From positions 1-28,632 of the forward strand of contig DLKC01000029.1 in the NCBI GenBank assembly GCA_002478885.1: 28,632 bases of DNA, in the 5' to 3' direction. Below are positions 16,542 through 25,580 of the stretch, in pieces. The notes beneath the pieces were generated by a model. The model was not told the DNA's origin, did not search any database, and was given only the letters and a program-made list of their open reading frames with translations. Source of the DNA: Chitinophagaceae bacterium UBA7600 (GTDB lineage Bacteria > Bacteroidota > Bacteroidia > Chitinophagales > Chitinophagaceae). A program made the translations under genes and the position numbers. The first letter of the stretch is position 1. The number at the start of each line of letters is the position of its first letter.

Positions 16542-18764
16542 ATGAGTCAAAACATCATAAGAAAAACAGCGGTAACCAATCTTGGAAGAAATTTTATAAA
16601 ACCCGAATATTTACCAAAAGGAAAAGACGAATATTACTTGCGCAACCTTCAGAACAGGAGCGGCATAGCATACCGTCAACTCACTGCATACGAAATAGAA
16701 GTATTGGTGAGAAATGGCAACACCAGCGACGATTGGAATAAAATACTGGTTAGCGACGCCTTTAATCCTGAGCTGGTAAAAAGCTGTAAGTTTTTTGGCC
16801 TTGTACGAATAGGAAAACTCGAACCCTATTGTCTTGAATTCAGCGACCTCAAACTGCCGGTTGGCTTGTATAATTCAACCATTATAAGCTGCGACTTCGG
16901 AGACAATGTGGTAATAGACAACGTGAATTATTTATCCAATTACATTATAGGCAATGAAGTCATCATCATCAACGTAAATGAACTGGCTACCAGTGATCAC
17001 TCAAAATTTGGTATCGGTATCATTAAAGACGGCGAACCTGAAAGTGTGCGCATATGGCTGGAAATATGTAATGAAAATGGCAACCGCGCCGTTATTCCAT
17101 TCAATGGCATGCTACCTGCAGATGCATTTCTCTGGAGCAAATACCGCGATGACGAAAAACTCTTACAACAATTCAAAATCTTCACAGAGAACCAGTTTAA
17201 AAAACACCGCGGCTACTATGGCAAGATCGGCGACAGAACAGTTATTAAGAATTGTGCAATCATAAAAGACGCATGGATTGGAAGTGACGCCTATATAAAG
17301 GGCGCTAACAAATTAAAGAATATCACCATCAACTCCGGCCCTGAGGGAACGACACAAATAGGTGAAGGTTGTGAGTTGGTTAACGGCATCATTGGTTTTG
17401 GCTGCCGTGTTTTTTATGGCGTAAAGGCAGTGCGTTTTATCATGGCCTCAAACACCCAACTGAAATATGGTGCAAGGCTGATCAACTCATACCTTGGTAG
17501 TAATTCCACCATTTCCTGTTGCGAAGTGTTGAACTCACTTATTTTCCCCGCGCATGAGCAGCACCACAACAACTCATTCCTGTGCGCTGCACTGGTCATG
17601 GGTCAAAGCAATATACCTGCAGGTGCAACGATCGGTTCTAACCACAATTCTAGAGCAGCCGATGGTGAAATTGTTGCAGGGCGCGGTTTCTGGCCGGGGC
17701 TTTGCGTAAGCATAAAACACAATTCAAAATTTGCCAGTTTCACTATGATGGCAAAAGCCGATTATTCTTACGAACTGCACATTCAACTTCCTTTTTCATT
17801 GGTAAGCCTCGATACGTCAAAAGATGAATTGCACATTATGCCTGGCTACTGGTTTATGTATAATATGTATGCATTGGCACGCAACTCCTGGAAATATGGT
17901 GACAGGGATAAACGCATACAACCCATTCAACAAATGGAATATGATTACCTCGCTCCTGATACCATCAATGAAATGTTCATTGCTCTTGAACTGCTGGAAT
18001 ATTTCAGCGGCAAGGCATTTTATAAAAAGGAAAAGCCAGGGCAGCATTTTTCAAAAGAAGCCTGCCAGGCAAAAGGTAAATTATTGCTATCTGGCAGCGA
18101 AGCGGGGATTGATACGCTTGAAATATTGGCCGAGAGTTTTGAAAACTCCAAACGTAAAGTAGTTATCACAAAGGCGCAGCAGAGTTATAAGCTCTATAAG
18201 CAAATGATCCAGTGTTATGGCGCCAGTCAAATACTGCTTTTTTTAGAAAGATTAAATGCTAAGTCGGCCGAAGAACTCGCAGCGGCGCTGCCTGCAGGGT
18301 TAAAGCGCACCGCGTGGGTAAATGCAGGGGGGCAAATGATACAGCAAGCCGATATTGAACTGGTGAAACGGAAAGTGAGAAATAACAAAATAAAATCATG
18401 GGATCAAATGCACACTGCCTACGATGAACTGGCAGGTAAATACACGCGGCAAAAAATGCTGCATGGATTGGCATCACTGTTTGAATTGGATAACATTTCA
18501 CCGAAGAAGATTGGCAAAACAGAAATGGAGTCAATTCTGAATAATCTTTTGGCAACGAAAAGATGGATAGCAGAAAAGATCTATGAATCGAGAGCTAAAG
18601 ATTACATCAATCCATTTAGGAAACTGGTATATGATACTGAAGCCGAAATGAACAGCGTGGTCGGCAAGCTAGAAGACAATTCTTTTATAAAACAGCAGCG
18701 CGATGAACTGAAAATATTTGAATCGAAGATCGCGGGTTTAAAAAAGAAAATGAAATTGAAATAA
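16542..18764 (+). CDS. DUF4954 family protein, left-handed beta-helix
   Basis: A 740-residue cytoplasmic-looking protein (no signal peptide). Residues about 110-410 contain hexapeptide-like repeats typical of left-handed beta-helix acyl/nucleotidyl transferases (NVVIDNVNYLSNYIIGNEV, TVIKNCAIIKDAWIGSDAYI, LGSNSTISCCEVLNSLIF, IPAGATIGSNHNSR). The middle and C-terminal parts are helical, ending in a lysine-rich coiled segment. Length and order fit the Bacteroidota family DUF4954, distantly related to UDP-3-O-acylglucosamine N-acyltransferases; a nucleotide-sugar acyl or amino transfer role is only inferred. The gene stands alone between repeat arms G/G' and H. Confidence 0.9.
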   Translation: MSQNIIRKTAVTNLGRNFIKPEYLPKGKDEYYLRNLQNRSGIAYRQLTAYEIEVLVRNGNTSDDWNKILVSDAFNPELVKSCKFFGLVRIGKLEPYCLEFSDLKLPVGLYNSTIISCDFGDNVVIDNVNYLSNYIIGNEVIIINVNELATSDHSKFGIGIIKDGEPESVRIWLEICNENGNRAVIPFNGMLPADAFLWSKYRDDEKLLQQFKIFTENQFKKHRGYYGKIGDRTVIKNCAIIKDAWIGSDAYIKGANKLKNITINSGPEGTTQIGEGCELVNGIIGFGCRVFYGVKAVRFIMASNTQLKYGARLINSYLGSNSTISCCEVLNSLIFPAHEQHHNNSFLCAALVMGQSNIPAGATIGSNHNSRAADGEIVAGRGFWPGLCVSIKHNSKFASFTMMAKADYSYELHIQLPFSLVSLDTSKDELHIMPGYWFMYNMYALARNSWKYGDRDKRIQPIQQMEYDYLAPDTINEMFIALELLEYFSGKAFYKKEKPGQHFSKEACQAKGKLLLSGSEAGIDTLEILAESFENSKRKVVITKAQQSYKLYKQMIQCYGASQILLFLERLNAKSAEELAAALPAGLKRTAWVNAGGQMIQQADIELVKRKVRNNKIKSWDQMHTAYDELAGKYTRQKMLHGLASLFELDNISPKKIGKTEMESILNNLLATKRWIAEKIYESRAKDYINPFRKLVYDTEAEMNSVVGKLEDNSFIKQQRDELKIFESKIAGLKKKMKLK

Positions 18765-18877
18765 TAACGATATACAGCAATGGAGGAAGTTGCTTTAATG
18801 GACAAATTTCAAAAAAACAACTCCAGCAAGCGCTAGTGAAAGATCAAAGTTTCAGAGAGCCCGACCGACATTCAACA

Positions 18878-18935
18878 GCACAAGTGTGCGACGCAACAAA
18901 TGCCGGATGTCTATACCAATGCTGGGGCTCCAAAA
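18878..18935 (+). repeat. Interspersed repeat arm H
   Basis: Lead GCACAAG (18878-18884), core GTGCGACGCAAC (18886-18897), 24-base spacer, tail CTGGGGCTCCAAAA (18922-18935). It faces the 3' end of rnpB. A decayed partner core GTTGCTTTAATG at 18789-18800 would give an 85-base inter-core gap like other pairs, but its tail is not recognisable. Confidence 0.88.
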
Positions 18936-18960
18936 TATAACAGCATTTATAAATATGCTG
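18936..18960 (-). terminator. Weak secondary hairpin downstream of rnpB
   Basis: CAGCAT (18941-18946) pairs with ATGCTG (18955-18960). On the minus strand it is followed by TTATATTTTGG, which runs into the tail of arm H. It is a short AT-rich stem and may act as a back-up terminator. Confidence 0.35.
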
Positions 18961-18961
18961 C

Positions 18962-19001
18962 AAAATAAAATGCGCAGGTTCAATTTTATTAAACCTGCGC
19001 A
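18962..19001 (-). terminator. Intrinsic terminator of rnpB
   Basis: TGCGCAGGTT (18971-18980) and AACCTGCGCA (18992-19001) form a 10-bp perfect stem; on the minus strand the hairpin is followed by TTTTATTTT. It begins right at the 3' end of the RNase P RNA. Confidence 0.9.
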
Positions 19002-19377
19002 GGCCACCAACTTCATAAGCCGGATTCTGTTTCTAAACTATCATTTATCTGCGATAAACATTACTGTTTACCTGTTGCTGCCTACCCCGTGCCCCTGCCG
19101 TTTGCACGGCAACGAACGAGCCGTTCTTAAAGAGCACTATACGTGGCATTACAGCATCCAAGGTTTACCCATGCTATGCATTGCTGCATGGCACCGTGAG
19201 CTCTTACCTCACATTTTCACCCTTACTTTGGCGCCTTTGCAGGCGACCGCAGCGGTTATTTTCTGTGGCACTCTCTGTTCCCGCAAGCGAGACCCGGCTA
19301 TTAACCGGTGGATTGCCCTGCGCTGTCCGGACTTTCCTTTCTCATTTAAGAGAACGATAGCTCGGGTTGGTGGTGGC
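19002..19377 (-). ncRNA. rnpB: RNase P RNA, bacterial class A
   Basis: This is the catalytic RNA of RNase P, which matures tRNA 5' ends. On the minus strand the universally conserved blocks occur in order: GGAAAGTCCGGACA (P4 5' strand), AGAGTGCCACAGAAAATAAC, GGTAAGGGTGAAAATGTGAG followed by GTAAGAG, and ACAGAATCCGGCTTAT (P4 3' strand). The ends pair as helix P1: CCACCAAC near 19373-19366 with GTTGGTGG at 19011-19004. Length is about 376 nt, normal for class A. A -7 box ends 3-7 bases before the inferred 5' end and a strong terminator follows the 3' end, so it is an independent unit. A 180-codon open frame on the opposite strand (18886-19428) is a chance product of this RNA gene. Confidence 0.97.
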
Positions 19378-19379
19378 TG

Positions 19380-19408
19380 CAAATATAAGTTAATCGTGAT
19401 GGTTACAA
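19380..19408 (-). promoter_or_regulatory. Promoter of rnpB
   Basis: On the minus strand TATATTTG (19387-19380) matches TAnnTTTG exactly, with TTGT 17 bases upstream (19408-19405) as an imperfect -33 element. The predicted start, about 5-7 bases downstream, coincides with the 5' strand of helix P1, an independent check on both calls. Confidence 0.65.
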
Positions 19409-19440
19409 TTATTCTGCGGGAGCAATAAGGTGACGCTGGT

Positions 19441-20466
19441 TTAATGCTTGAAGAAGATTTCTGTAGCACCATAGCCAAAACGCGGATCGTATTGGTTAAT
19501 GAAATACTGCACGTCTTTTTTTGTTTTTAGCAGGTCGTGTATCTCATCGCGTAATTTGCCGCTGCCAACGCCATGAATCACCACCATGCTCTGCAAATGA
19601 TGAGCAACCGCAAGATGATACCATTTTTCAAATTCACCGAGTTGCATATTGAGAATTTCGAAGTTGCTCATGTGCTGCCAATCGTCGCTTAATTTTTCCA
19701 TATGCAGATCGATCACACTTCTTGCCGGTTCAAGATTTTGCCTCGCCCTCTTTGCTTCGTAAACTTCATAATCTTTGGCAACACGTGCAGACACTTCGGG
19801 ACGTTCGTCTTTTGCCTTGTCCGGATATTTTTCAAATAACCGAAATGTAACGGAGGGTTCGTTCTTCGCCTTCATCTCTTCTATCAACTGAAATATTTTT
19901 TTTGCTTTCAGCTTAACTGAAGCATCAAAATATTCCGATTTCTTTTTATCGGGCGTAATCAATGAAAACTCTGCCAGGAACGAAGGGCTGTCGTTAAAAT
20001 CGTCAAACGAAATATCGTGAAGATAGAAATCGTGAAAGGTTGTTAGTTCATTGCTCAATTCAAAATTGCTTTCCCCAAAAAACTGTTGTTTGTAGGTGAA
20101 TTTATAGCCGGCATCGGTGCGGTTGACAAGATAAATTTTAAACAACTCCACCACTTCATCGCCAAATTCATCAACCGTAAATTTCGGGATAAAATTTAGC
20201 CACACACCGGTGGTTGCTTTTATCTCTACCAGTTTTGATTTTTCTTTCGGCAGCGTATCTAAAAACTGCTTCGGTTTCTTTTGCTGCAGTATAGGTTTCT
20301 TTTCGGTAAACCTTTTAAAATAAGGAAAATCGATCTGGTCTGTGTAGCAAGGGAATTTCACGCCACGCACTTCAATCATCACCATTTTTTCGTTGATGAT
20401 TTCCACCACCTTTCCTTCTTCATTGGTATGCATTACCACAATATCATCGCCAACCTGGTATTTCAT
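19441..20466 (-). CDS. DUF2027 and Smr domain protein
   Basis: A 341-residue protein starting MKYQVGDDIVVMHTNEEGKV. The N-terminal part is a DUF2027-type beta domain, a middle region follows, and residues 251-341 form a C-terminal Smr domain with VIDLHMEKL and the loop VIHGVGSGKLRDEI (about 297-310). Smr domains, known from MutS2, can act as nucleic-acid nucleases or RNA-binding modules; HGxGxGxL is intact. The open frame extends 10 codons further upstream to 20496, but the ATG at 20466 gives the conserved N-terminus and lies after a purine-rich stretch. A TAAATTTG box at 20501-20494 suits a promoter. It reads toward rnpB but has no terminator I can see. Confidence 0.93.
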   Translation of the reverse strand: MKYQVGDDIVVMHTNEEGKVVEIINEKMVMIEVRGVKFPCYTDQIDFPYFKRFTEKKPILQQKKPKQFLDTLPKEKSKLVEIKATTGVWLNFIPKFTVDEFGDEVVELFKIYLVNRTDAGYKFTYKQQFFGESNFELSNELTTFHDFYLHDISFDDFNDSPSFLAEFSLITPDKKKSEYFDASVKLKAKKIFQLIEEMKAKNEPSVTFRLFEKYPDKAKDERPEVSARVAKDYEVYEAKRARQNLEPARSVIDLHMEKLSDDWQHMSNFEILNMQLGEFEKWYHLAVAHHLQSMVVIHGVGSGKLRDEIHDLLKTKKDVQYFINQYDPRFGYGATEIFFKH

Positions 20467-20493
20467 TTTGCTTTTTCCCTTTTTTATGAACAG

Positions 20494-20501
20494 CAAATTT
20501 A
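20494..20501 (-). promoter_or_regulatory. Candidate -7 box of the DUF2027/Smr gene
   Basis: TAAATTTG on the minus strand fits TAnnTTTG and predicts a leader of about 20 bases. No clear TTTG at -33. Confidence 0.4.
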
Positions 20502-20571
20502 TGCAGCTTGCTTTAATAAAAGCCCGGTCGTTGCATGCTTAAGTTCCTGGCCGCCGACAAAAGTTCAGAAG

Positions 20572-20626
20572 GCACAAGTGAGTGACACAACAGGCGGTGC
20601 CACGAAGTACGCAAGCCGGCCTCCGA
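20572..20626 (+). repeat. Interspersed repeat arm I
   Basis: Lead GCACAAG (20572-20578), core GAGTGACACAAC (20580-20591, T/A variant), 23-base spacer, tail GCCGGCCTCCGA (20615-20626). The tail ends at the base just before the stop codon of the GH127 gene (20627-20629, minus strand). A possible collapsed opposite arm (GCATGCAAC then GACCGGGCTTTTATT on the minus strand) lies at 20515-20541. Confidence 0.88.
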
Positions 20627-22582
20627 TTAATTGATCCTTACTCCCGTGATCTTTGTTGGCAGCCAAACCTCCATGGCATTGCCGCCACGATTAGCCCATG
20701 TGTAATAAGGAATGGCGGTGATGGTGGTTGTTTGCGTGCTTACCGCCGCGCCATCAGCAGAAGGAATGATAACAGGCGCTTGTGCCTGTAGTGCTACAAT
20801 TTTTTCAGTTAAAACATTTGACGAAGTTGCTGTAAAGGTTGTATTGGCGGGCAACAACAAATTCCACACGCCTTCACTGTTGTCTTTCCTTTCGACACAA
20901 TAAACAAGCGGGCCGCGCTCCAACGCAAGCCTGTTTATATTGGCAGTAACGTCGGCCTTTGCAACAAGTTTTCTCACAGGCATGGGCAAATCCATTGTTA
21001 CCACATCGCCTTTCTTCCATTCGCGGTCGATGACTGCATAGCCAAGTTCGTTCTTATAAACAAAAGGGCTGCCGTTAACAAGTATGGTTACAGGCTCTGA
21101 ATTATTGTCAGCAAACGCATACAGGTCTCCTGGCACCGGTGTGTTTGTTGCCCAACCCGGAATGCGCACATGCAAGGCGTATTGCATTTTTTTATCTGGC
21201 GTTGCCGTAATATTAATTTTGCCGTCCCATGGATAATTTGTTTCCATGTTAATGCCAACATTGCCATTCTTTAGACTAATGCTGGTATTGCTGCCCACAA
21301 AAAGATTTACCCAAATACCGTTGTCGTTGTTTGCATAAACATAATTGCCCAGCGAGGCGATAAGCCTTGCAATGTTTGCCGGGCAGCACGCGGTGCCAAA
21401 CCATTCGCGCCTGTTGTTATTGCCGTTGGATGCAAGCGGGTTTCCATAAAAAAAATGATCGCCGGTGAGTGAAATACCATCGAGTGCCCCGTTATAAAGA
21501 CTACGTTCGAGCACATCCATGTATTTGCTGTCGCCGGTGAGCGCGTTCATGCGCTGGTTCCAGAAAACCATGCCCACCGATGCGCAGGTTTCGCAATAAG
21601 CCTGCTCATTCGGAAGATCATAGTCTTTACTAAAACCTTCATTGCTTCCCGAGGAACCAATGCCACCTGTGATGTACATGTTGCGGTCAACAACATCGTT
21701 CCAAACGTTCTTCATCGCTTTCACATAACTGGTGTCGCCTGTTTGTGCAGCAACATCTGCTGCACCGGTATAGAGATACATGGCACGCACTGCATGGCCT
21801 GTAATTTCTGATTGCTGGTTCACCGGCAACACATCCTGTGCATAAGCAGTGTCTTTCCAGTCGGTCCAGGTGTAGCCATGTGCGTAGCCGTGGCCGCGTT
21901 CTTCAAGGAGCCAATGAGAAAGGTCAAGATATTTTTTATAATTGGTGGCATGATAGAGTTTCACCAAAGCGAGTTCCAGCTCTTCATGGCCGGTAACCCA
22001 ATGTCTTTTGCCAGGGCCGAATACAGAATCAAAATAGTCAGCCCATTTGATACACACATCCAGGAATTTTCTTTTGCCAGTTGCATTGTAGTAAGCAACT
22101 GCGGCTTCAATCATATGTCCAGCATTGTAATCCTCATGCATGCTCATGTCTGTCCAGCGTAGGTTAAGATCATTCAACGTAAAATAGGTATTCAGGTAGC
22201 CATCGGGCAGTTGTGCAGCTGCGATCTTGTCGATCCATTCATCGGCTTTTGCTTCCAGCGCTGAGTAAGGATGATTAGCGATGGAGTATGACATTGCTTC
22301 GAGTGCTTTGAACACATCACTGTCATCATAAAAAATACCTTCATGTTTTTCGCCCTTCTTTCTTGCTACCTTTTCAAAATTTCGGATGCGTGGTGTAGCC
22401 ACTTCGGTCTGGTAAATACAGGCCTTCAGTGTGGTGGTGGCAACGAGGTCCATTTTGGGTTTCCAGAAATGATCGGTGATATTTACCCTGGAAAAAATTA
22501 CAGGATCAAAATGCTCTATGCTTTGCGCATTAGCTGACTGAACACAAACAAAGATGGCAAGAATGGTGATAGCTGACTTCAT
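20627..22582 (-). CDS. GH127 family beta-L-arabinofuranosidase, secreted
   Basis: A 651-residue protein with an N-terminal signal peptide (cleavage near ANAQ, residue 20) and an (alpha/alpha)6 GH127 domain. By alignment with HypBA1, the zinc ligands/nucleophile set is intact: E331 and C333 in CETCASVG, C399 and C400 in GTACCPANI, with C399 the likely nucleophile and E315 (SNEGF) the likely acid/base. Such enzymes remove beta-linked L-arabinofuranose from plant glycans, for example hydroxyproline-rich glycoproteins. It is probably periplasmic. It is divergent from a GH78-like rhamnosidase, together suggesting attack on arabinose- and rhamnose-bearing plant polysaccharide. No susC/susD pair is next to it in the window. 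Confidence 0.95.
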   Translation of the reverse strand: MKSAITILAIFVCVQSANAQSIEHFDPVIFSRVNITDHFWKPKMDLVATTTLKACIYQTEVATPRIRNFEKVARKKGEKHEGIFYDDSDVFKALEAMSYSIANHPYSALEAKADEWIDKIAAAQLPDGYLNTYFTLNDLNLRWTDMSMHEDYNAGHMIEAAVAYYNATGKRKFLDVCIKWADYFDSVFGPGKRHWVTGHEELELALVKLYHATNYKKYLDLSHWLLEERGHGYAHGYTWTDWKDTAYAQDVLPVNQQSEITGHAVRAMYLYTGAADVAAQTGDTSYVKAMKNVWNDVVDRNMYITGGIGSSGSNEGFSKDYDLPNEQAYCETCASVGMVFWNQRMNALTGDSKYMDVLERSLYNGALDGISLTGDHFFYGNPLASNGNNNRREWFGTACCPANIARLIASLGNYVYANNDNGIWVNLFVGSNTSISLKNGNVGINMETNYPWDGKINITATPDKKMQYALHVRIPGWATNTPVPGDLYAFADNNSEPVTILVNGSPFVYKNELGYAVIDREWKKGDVVTMDLPMPVRKLVAKADVTANINRLALERGPLVYCVERKDNSEGVWNLLLPANTTFTATSSNVLTEKIVALQAQAPVIIPSADGAAVSTQTTTITAIPYYTWANRGGNAMEVWLPTKITGVRIN

Positions 22583-22643
22583 CAGTAAGAATTTTAAAAC
22601 GTTGAGTTGTAAAAATAAAATTATGTGCCCGTAATTTTATTTT

Positions 22644-22696
22644 TGTTTTTGTGGGCCGGTCTGTAGAATATACATGAGGCTGCTGTTGCGTCGCAC
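22644..22696 (-). repeat. Interspersed repeat arm J
   Basis: On the minus strand: core GTGCGACGCAAC (22696-22685), 23-base spacer, tail GACCGGCCCACAAAAACA (22661-22644). It points toward the GH127 start codon, about 60 bases away. Confidence 0.88.
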
Positions 22697-22835
22697 GCTT
22701 CAACTGCCGTAACTTTATTAAGGCTAACGCCGAACCCTTTTGGCTTAATGCCTGAAATGCCCTGACTGCTTCTTTTACGACATGAATAGGCGATGCGGAG
22801 AAAAACAGGACAGCCGTTGAAAGCAATGATTATTT

Positions 22836-22847
22836 TTATTCGAATAA
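22836..22847. promoter_or_regulatory. 12-bp perfect palindrome between divergent hydrolase genes
   Basis: TTATTCGAATAA is fully self-complementary and lies near the middle of the divergent region. It could be an operator shared by both genes; AT-rich palindromes also occur by chance, so this is tentative. Confidence 0.3.
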
Positions 22848-22965
22848 TATTGTTTCAATTCTTTGCACCTCCATTTACACAAACGATTGAGTGAATGATT
22901 TAATAAAAATAGGGATACCGTATTTTCACGAAAGCAATTAATGATTTGCCGCAGAGCGTTGTGCA

Positions 22966-23023
22966 GTACAAGTGTGCGACGTAAGAAAAGCCCGGTAAAG
23001 AATTGTAGCTGATCTCAAAAAAA
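22966..23023 (+). repeat. Interspersed repeat arm K
   Basis: Lead GTACAAG (22966-22972), core GTGCGACGTAAG (22974-22985, two changes), 22-base spacer, tail GCTGATCTCAAAAAAA (23008-23023). An extra GCCCGG lies inside the spacer (22990-22995). It points toward the rhamnosidase start codon, 29 bases away. Confidence 0.85.
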
Positions 23024-23052
23024 TATTTGTCTTTATAATAAATTTCGCTGCC

Positions 23053-25446
23053 ATGTTTAAAAATTATTGTTGTGTTGTATTGTTTGCCTTTACAGGTTTT
23101 TATTGCGGTGCCCAAAACATCAATCCCGATTTGTTAGCCAATCGCTGGGATGCACATTGGATACAAGTCCCAAACACGCCTGCCAGGGATTATGGCATAT
23201 ATCTTTTCAGGAAAACAGTTAACCTCGCTGCAAAGCCTGCAAAAATGATTGTACATGTCTCGGGCGATAATCGTTATAAACTTTTTATCAATGGCACGCT
23301 GGTTTCACTTGGCCCGGCAAGAAACGACCTTTATTACTGGAATTATGAAACACTCGATATAGCAGGCTTCCTCACATCCGGTAAAAATACAATTGCTGCG
23401 ATCGTATGGAACGATGGCGATGTAAGGCCTGAAGGACAAATAAGCAACCGCACCGGCTTTTTGTTGCAGGCCGATGATAAAAGCAACGATATACTTAACA
23501 CAAGTGATTCATGGAAATGCACACAGGAAAATTCCTATGCGCCAATCATGGGCATTGGTTATTCGGCATATTATGTTGCAGGCCCAGGCGAATACCGCGA
23601 CATGCACAAGTCGCTGCAAAACTGGATGGGCAATGATTACGACGACAGTAAATGGCAAAATGCTTCCAATATCGGGTGGTCGGGCGCCACGCCGAAAGGT
23701 ATCGGCGATATCAGTGGCTGGATGATGGTTCCTTCTACATTACCGCAAATGGAGTTGAAACCGCAACGTTTTGCTACCGTAAGACAATCAGAAGGCATTT
23801 TACTTCCAACCAGTTTTCCGGCAGTGAAAACGGCGCTTACCATACCAGCGCATACACAGGTGAGCTTCCTGCTTGACCAGGGTTTTCTTACTAACGCTTA
23901 TCCGGAATTGTCTTTTAGCAAAGGAAATAATGCTACGATTGCGCTTACTTACGCGGAGGCTTTATTCGAAGAGAAGCCGGATGGCCCGGGCAAAGAATTC
24001 CGCAAAGGCAACCGCAATGAAGTAGAAGGCAAGATCATCTCGGGAAGAAGAGACAGCATTATTTCCAATGGCGGAAGTGATCAGCATTTCAGTACGCTGA
24101 GTTGGCGCACTTTCCGTTACATACAGGTAAGAATAACAACAGATGCAGAACCACTTATTTTGGATGATGTATCGGGTTTGTTTACAGGTTATCCGTTTAA
24201 ACTAAACGCCACGTTACAGGCAAACAACCCAACGCTTGATAAGATCATGGAGATTGGCTGGCGCACTGCACGTTCATGCGCCATGGAAACGTATATGGAC
24301 TGCCCCTATTACGAACAATTGCAATACATTGGCGACAGCCGTATTCAATCACTGGTTTCTTTATATAACAGCGGCGATGACAGGCTGGTAAGAAATGCCA
24401 TCAGCCAGATGGATCATTCGCGCATTGCAGAAGGCATAACGCTTAGCCGGCATCCGTCATTTTCTCCGCAGCAGATACCAACATTTTCTTTGTGGTATAT
24501 CGGTATGGTTTACGATTATTGGATGTATCGCGGCGACAGCAGTTTTGTCGCTGATAAAATGCAGGGTGTAAGAGATGTGCTATGGTTTTATAGCAAATAC
24601 CAGCAAAAAGACGGCACACTTAAAGGCGTTCCTTACTGGATGTTTACCGACTGGGTAGAAAACCACAAAGGATGGGATGGCGGTACTGCGCCTTATGGGA
24701 AAGATGGAAGTTCATCCATACTTGATCTTCAGTTGCTGTGGGCACTCCAGGTTGCCACTAACCTTGAAACAAAATTTGGCTCATCTGCCAACGCAACGAT
24801 CTACAAAAACAAAGCGCAGCAACTGCAGGCCAGCATAAAGAAAAAATACTGGAATGATACTAAAAAGCTTTTTGCCGACACCGATGACAAAGATGTTTAT
24901 TCGCAACATGCAAATGCACTGGCCATTCTCACGAACACCGTCACGGGCAATGATGCAAATGCACTTGCAAAGAAAATACTGGCTGATGCTTCACTTGCTC
25001 CCGCATCTATTTACTTCAAATATTATTTGCACATGGCCTGCGTGAAAGCCGGCCTGGGCAATGATTACCTGCAATGGCTCGACATCTGGAGAGAGAATAT
25101 AAAAATGGGCATGACAACATGGGCAGAGATATCCGAAATAAGCAATGCACGCTCCGATTGTCATGCATGGGGCGCCAGTCCGAACATAGAACTGTTCCGC
25201 GTGGTGCTTGGCATTGATACGGATGCGCCGGGTTTTTCGAAGGTCAGGATAGAGCCACATCTCGGCGACATCACGAATATCAGTGGCAGCATTCCACACC
25301 CAAATGGCACACTTGCGGCAAGCTATAAACAGGAAAATGGCAAATGGAAAATCAGCATTGATCTTCCGGAAAAAACTACCGGCAATTTGTTGTGGAAGGG
25401 TAAGCAATATTCTTTGAAAACTGGTGCGAATAAATTTAATTTATAA
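23053..25446 (+). CDS. GH78-like alpha-L-rhamnosidase, secreted
   Basis: A 797-residue protein with a short signal peptide (to about GAQ, residue 21). It contains an N-terminal beta-sandwich domain with a carbohydrate-binding look (residues about 35-180; YKLFINGTLVSLGPARND is typical of rhamnosidase N domains), a linker, then the (alpha/alpha)6 catalytic domain. The motif DCPYYEQLQYIGDSRIQ (416-432) corresponds to the GH78 signature DCPxRxERxGWxGD, with E421 and D428 retained; WAEI and the C-terminal PHLGDITNISGSIPHPNG are also family-like. It would release terminal L-rhamnose. The start codon follows arm K. No terminator hairpin is visible after its stop codon; arm L lies there. Confidence 0.93.
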   Translation: MFKNYCCVVLFAFTGFYCGAQNINPDLLANRWDAHWIQVPNTPARDYGIYLFRKTVNLAAKPAKMIVHVSGDNRYKLFINGTLVSLGPARNDLYYWNYETLDIAGFLTSGKNTIAAIVWNDGDVRPEGQISNRTGFLLQADDKSNDILNTSDSWKCTQENSYAPIMGIGYSAYYVAGPGEYRDMHKSLQNWMGNDYDDSKWQNASNIGWSGATPKGIGDISGWMMVPSTLPQMELKPQRFATVRQSEGILLPTSFPAVKTALTIPAHTQVSFLLDQGFLTNAYPELSFSKGNNATIALTYAEALFEEKPDGPGKEFRKGNRNEVEGKIISGRRDSIISNGGSDQHFSTLSWRTFRYIQVRITTDAEPLILDDVSGLFTGYPFKLNATLQANNPTLDKIMEIGWRTARSCAMETYMDCPYYEQLQYIGDSRIQSLVSLYNSGDDRLVRNAISQMDHSRIAEGITLSRHPSFSPQQIPTFSLWYIGMVYDYWMYRGDSSFVADKMQGVRDVLWFYSKYQQKDGTLKGVPYWMFTDWVENHKGWDGGTAPYGKDGSSSILDLQLLWALQVATNLETKFGSSANATIYKNKAQQLQASIKKKYWNDTKKLFADTDDKDVYSQHANALAILTNTVTGNDANALAKKILADASLAPASIYFKYYLHMACVKAGLGNDYLQWLDIWRENIKMGMTTWAEISEISNARSDCHAWGASPNIELFRVVLGIDTDAPGFSKVRIEPHLGDITNISGSIPHPNGTLAASYKQENGKWKISIDLPEKTTGNLLWKGKQYSLKTGANKFNL

Positions 25447-25448
25447 TA

Positions 25449-25497
25449 ATTAATGTTGCCAGCTGCAACGCTTGTGGCGGCGGCGGTTGCGTCGCAC
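25449..25497 (-). repeat. Interspersed repeat arm L
   Basis: On the minus strand: core GTGCGACGCAAC (25497-25486), a GC-rich 22-base spacer, tail GCTGGCAACATTAAT (25463-25449). It faces the rhamnosidase 3' end, with the tail ending 2 bases from the stop codon. With arm M it outlines a 192-bp inverted pair (91 bases between cores). Confidence 0.82.
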
Positions 25498-25580
25498 TAC
25501 ATTCATCGTTCGGAAGACTATTAAGCCAAACCCCGTGGACTACCAGTTACTGAATACTGACTTTTGAATGGAGCACTGCA

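Larger units (their letters stand above)
22583..23052. other. Divergent promoter region of the two glycoside hydrolases
   Basis: No gene is supported. It contains repeat arms J (minus) and K (plus), each pointing at its neighbouring gene's start codon, and between them a 12-bp perfect palindrome TTATTCGAATAA (22836-22847). The 277-base gap between the two cores is about three times that of other pairs, consistent with promoter sequence lying between them. Confidence 0.6.

Noticed and set aside
18886..19428. A 180-codon plus-strand open frame
   Set aside because: It lies antisense over the RNase P RNA gene and starts inside repeat arm H; the conserved rnpB blocks explain the sequence.
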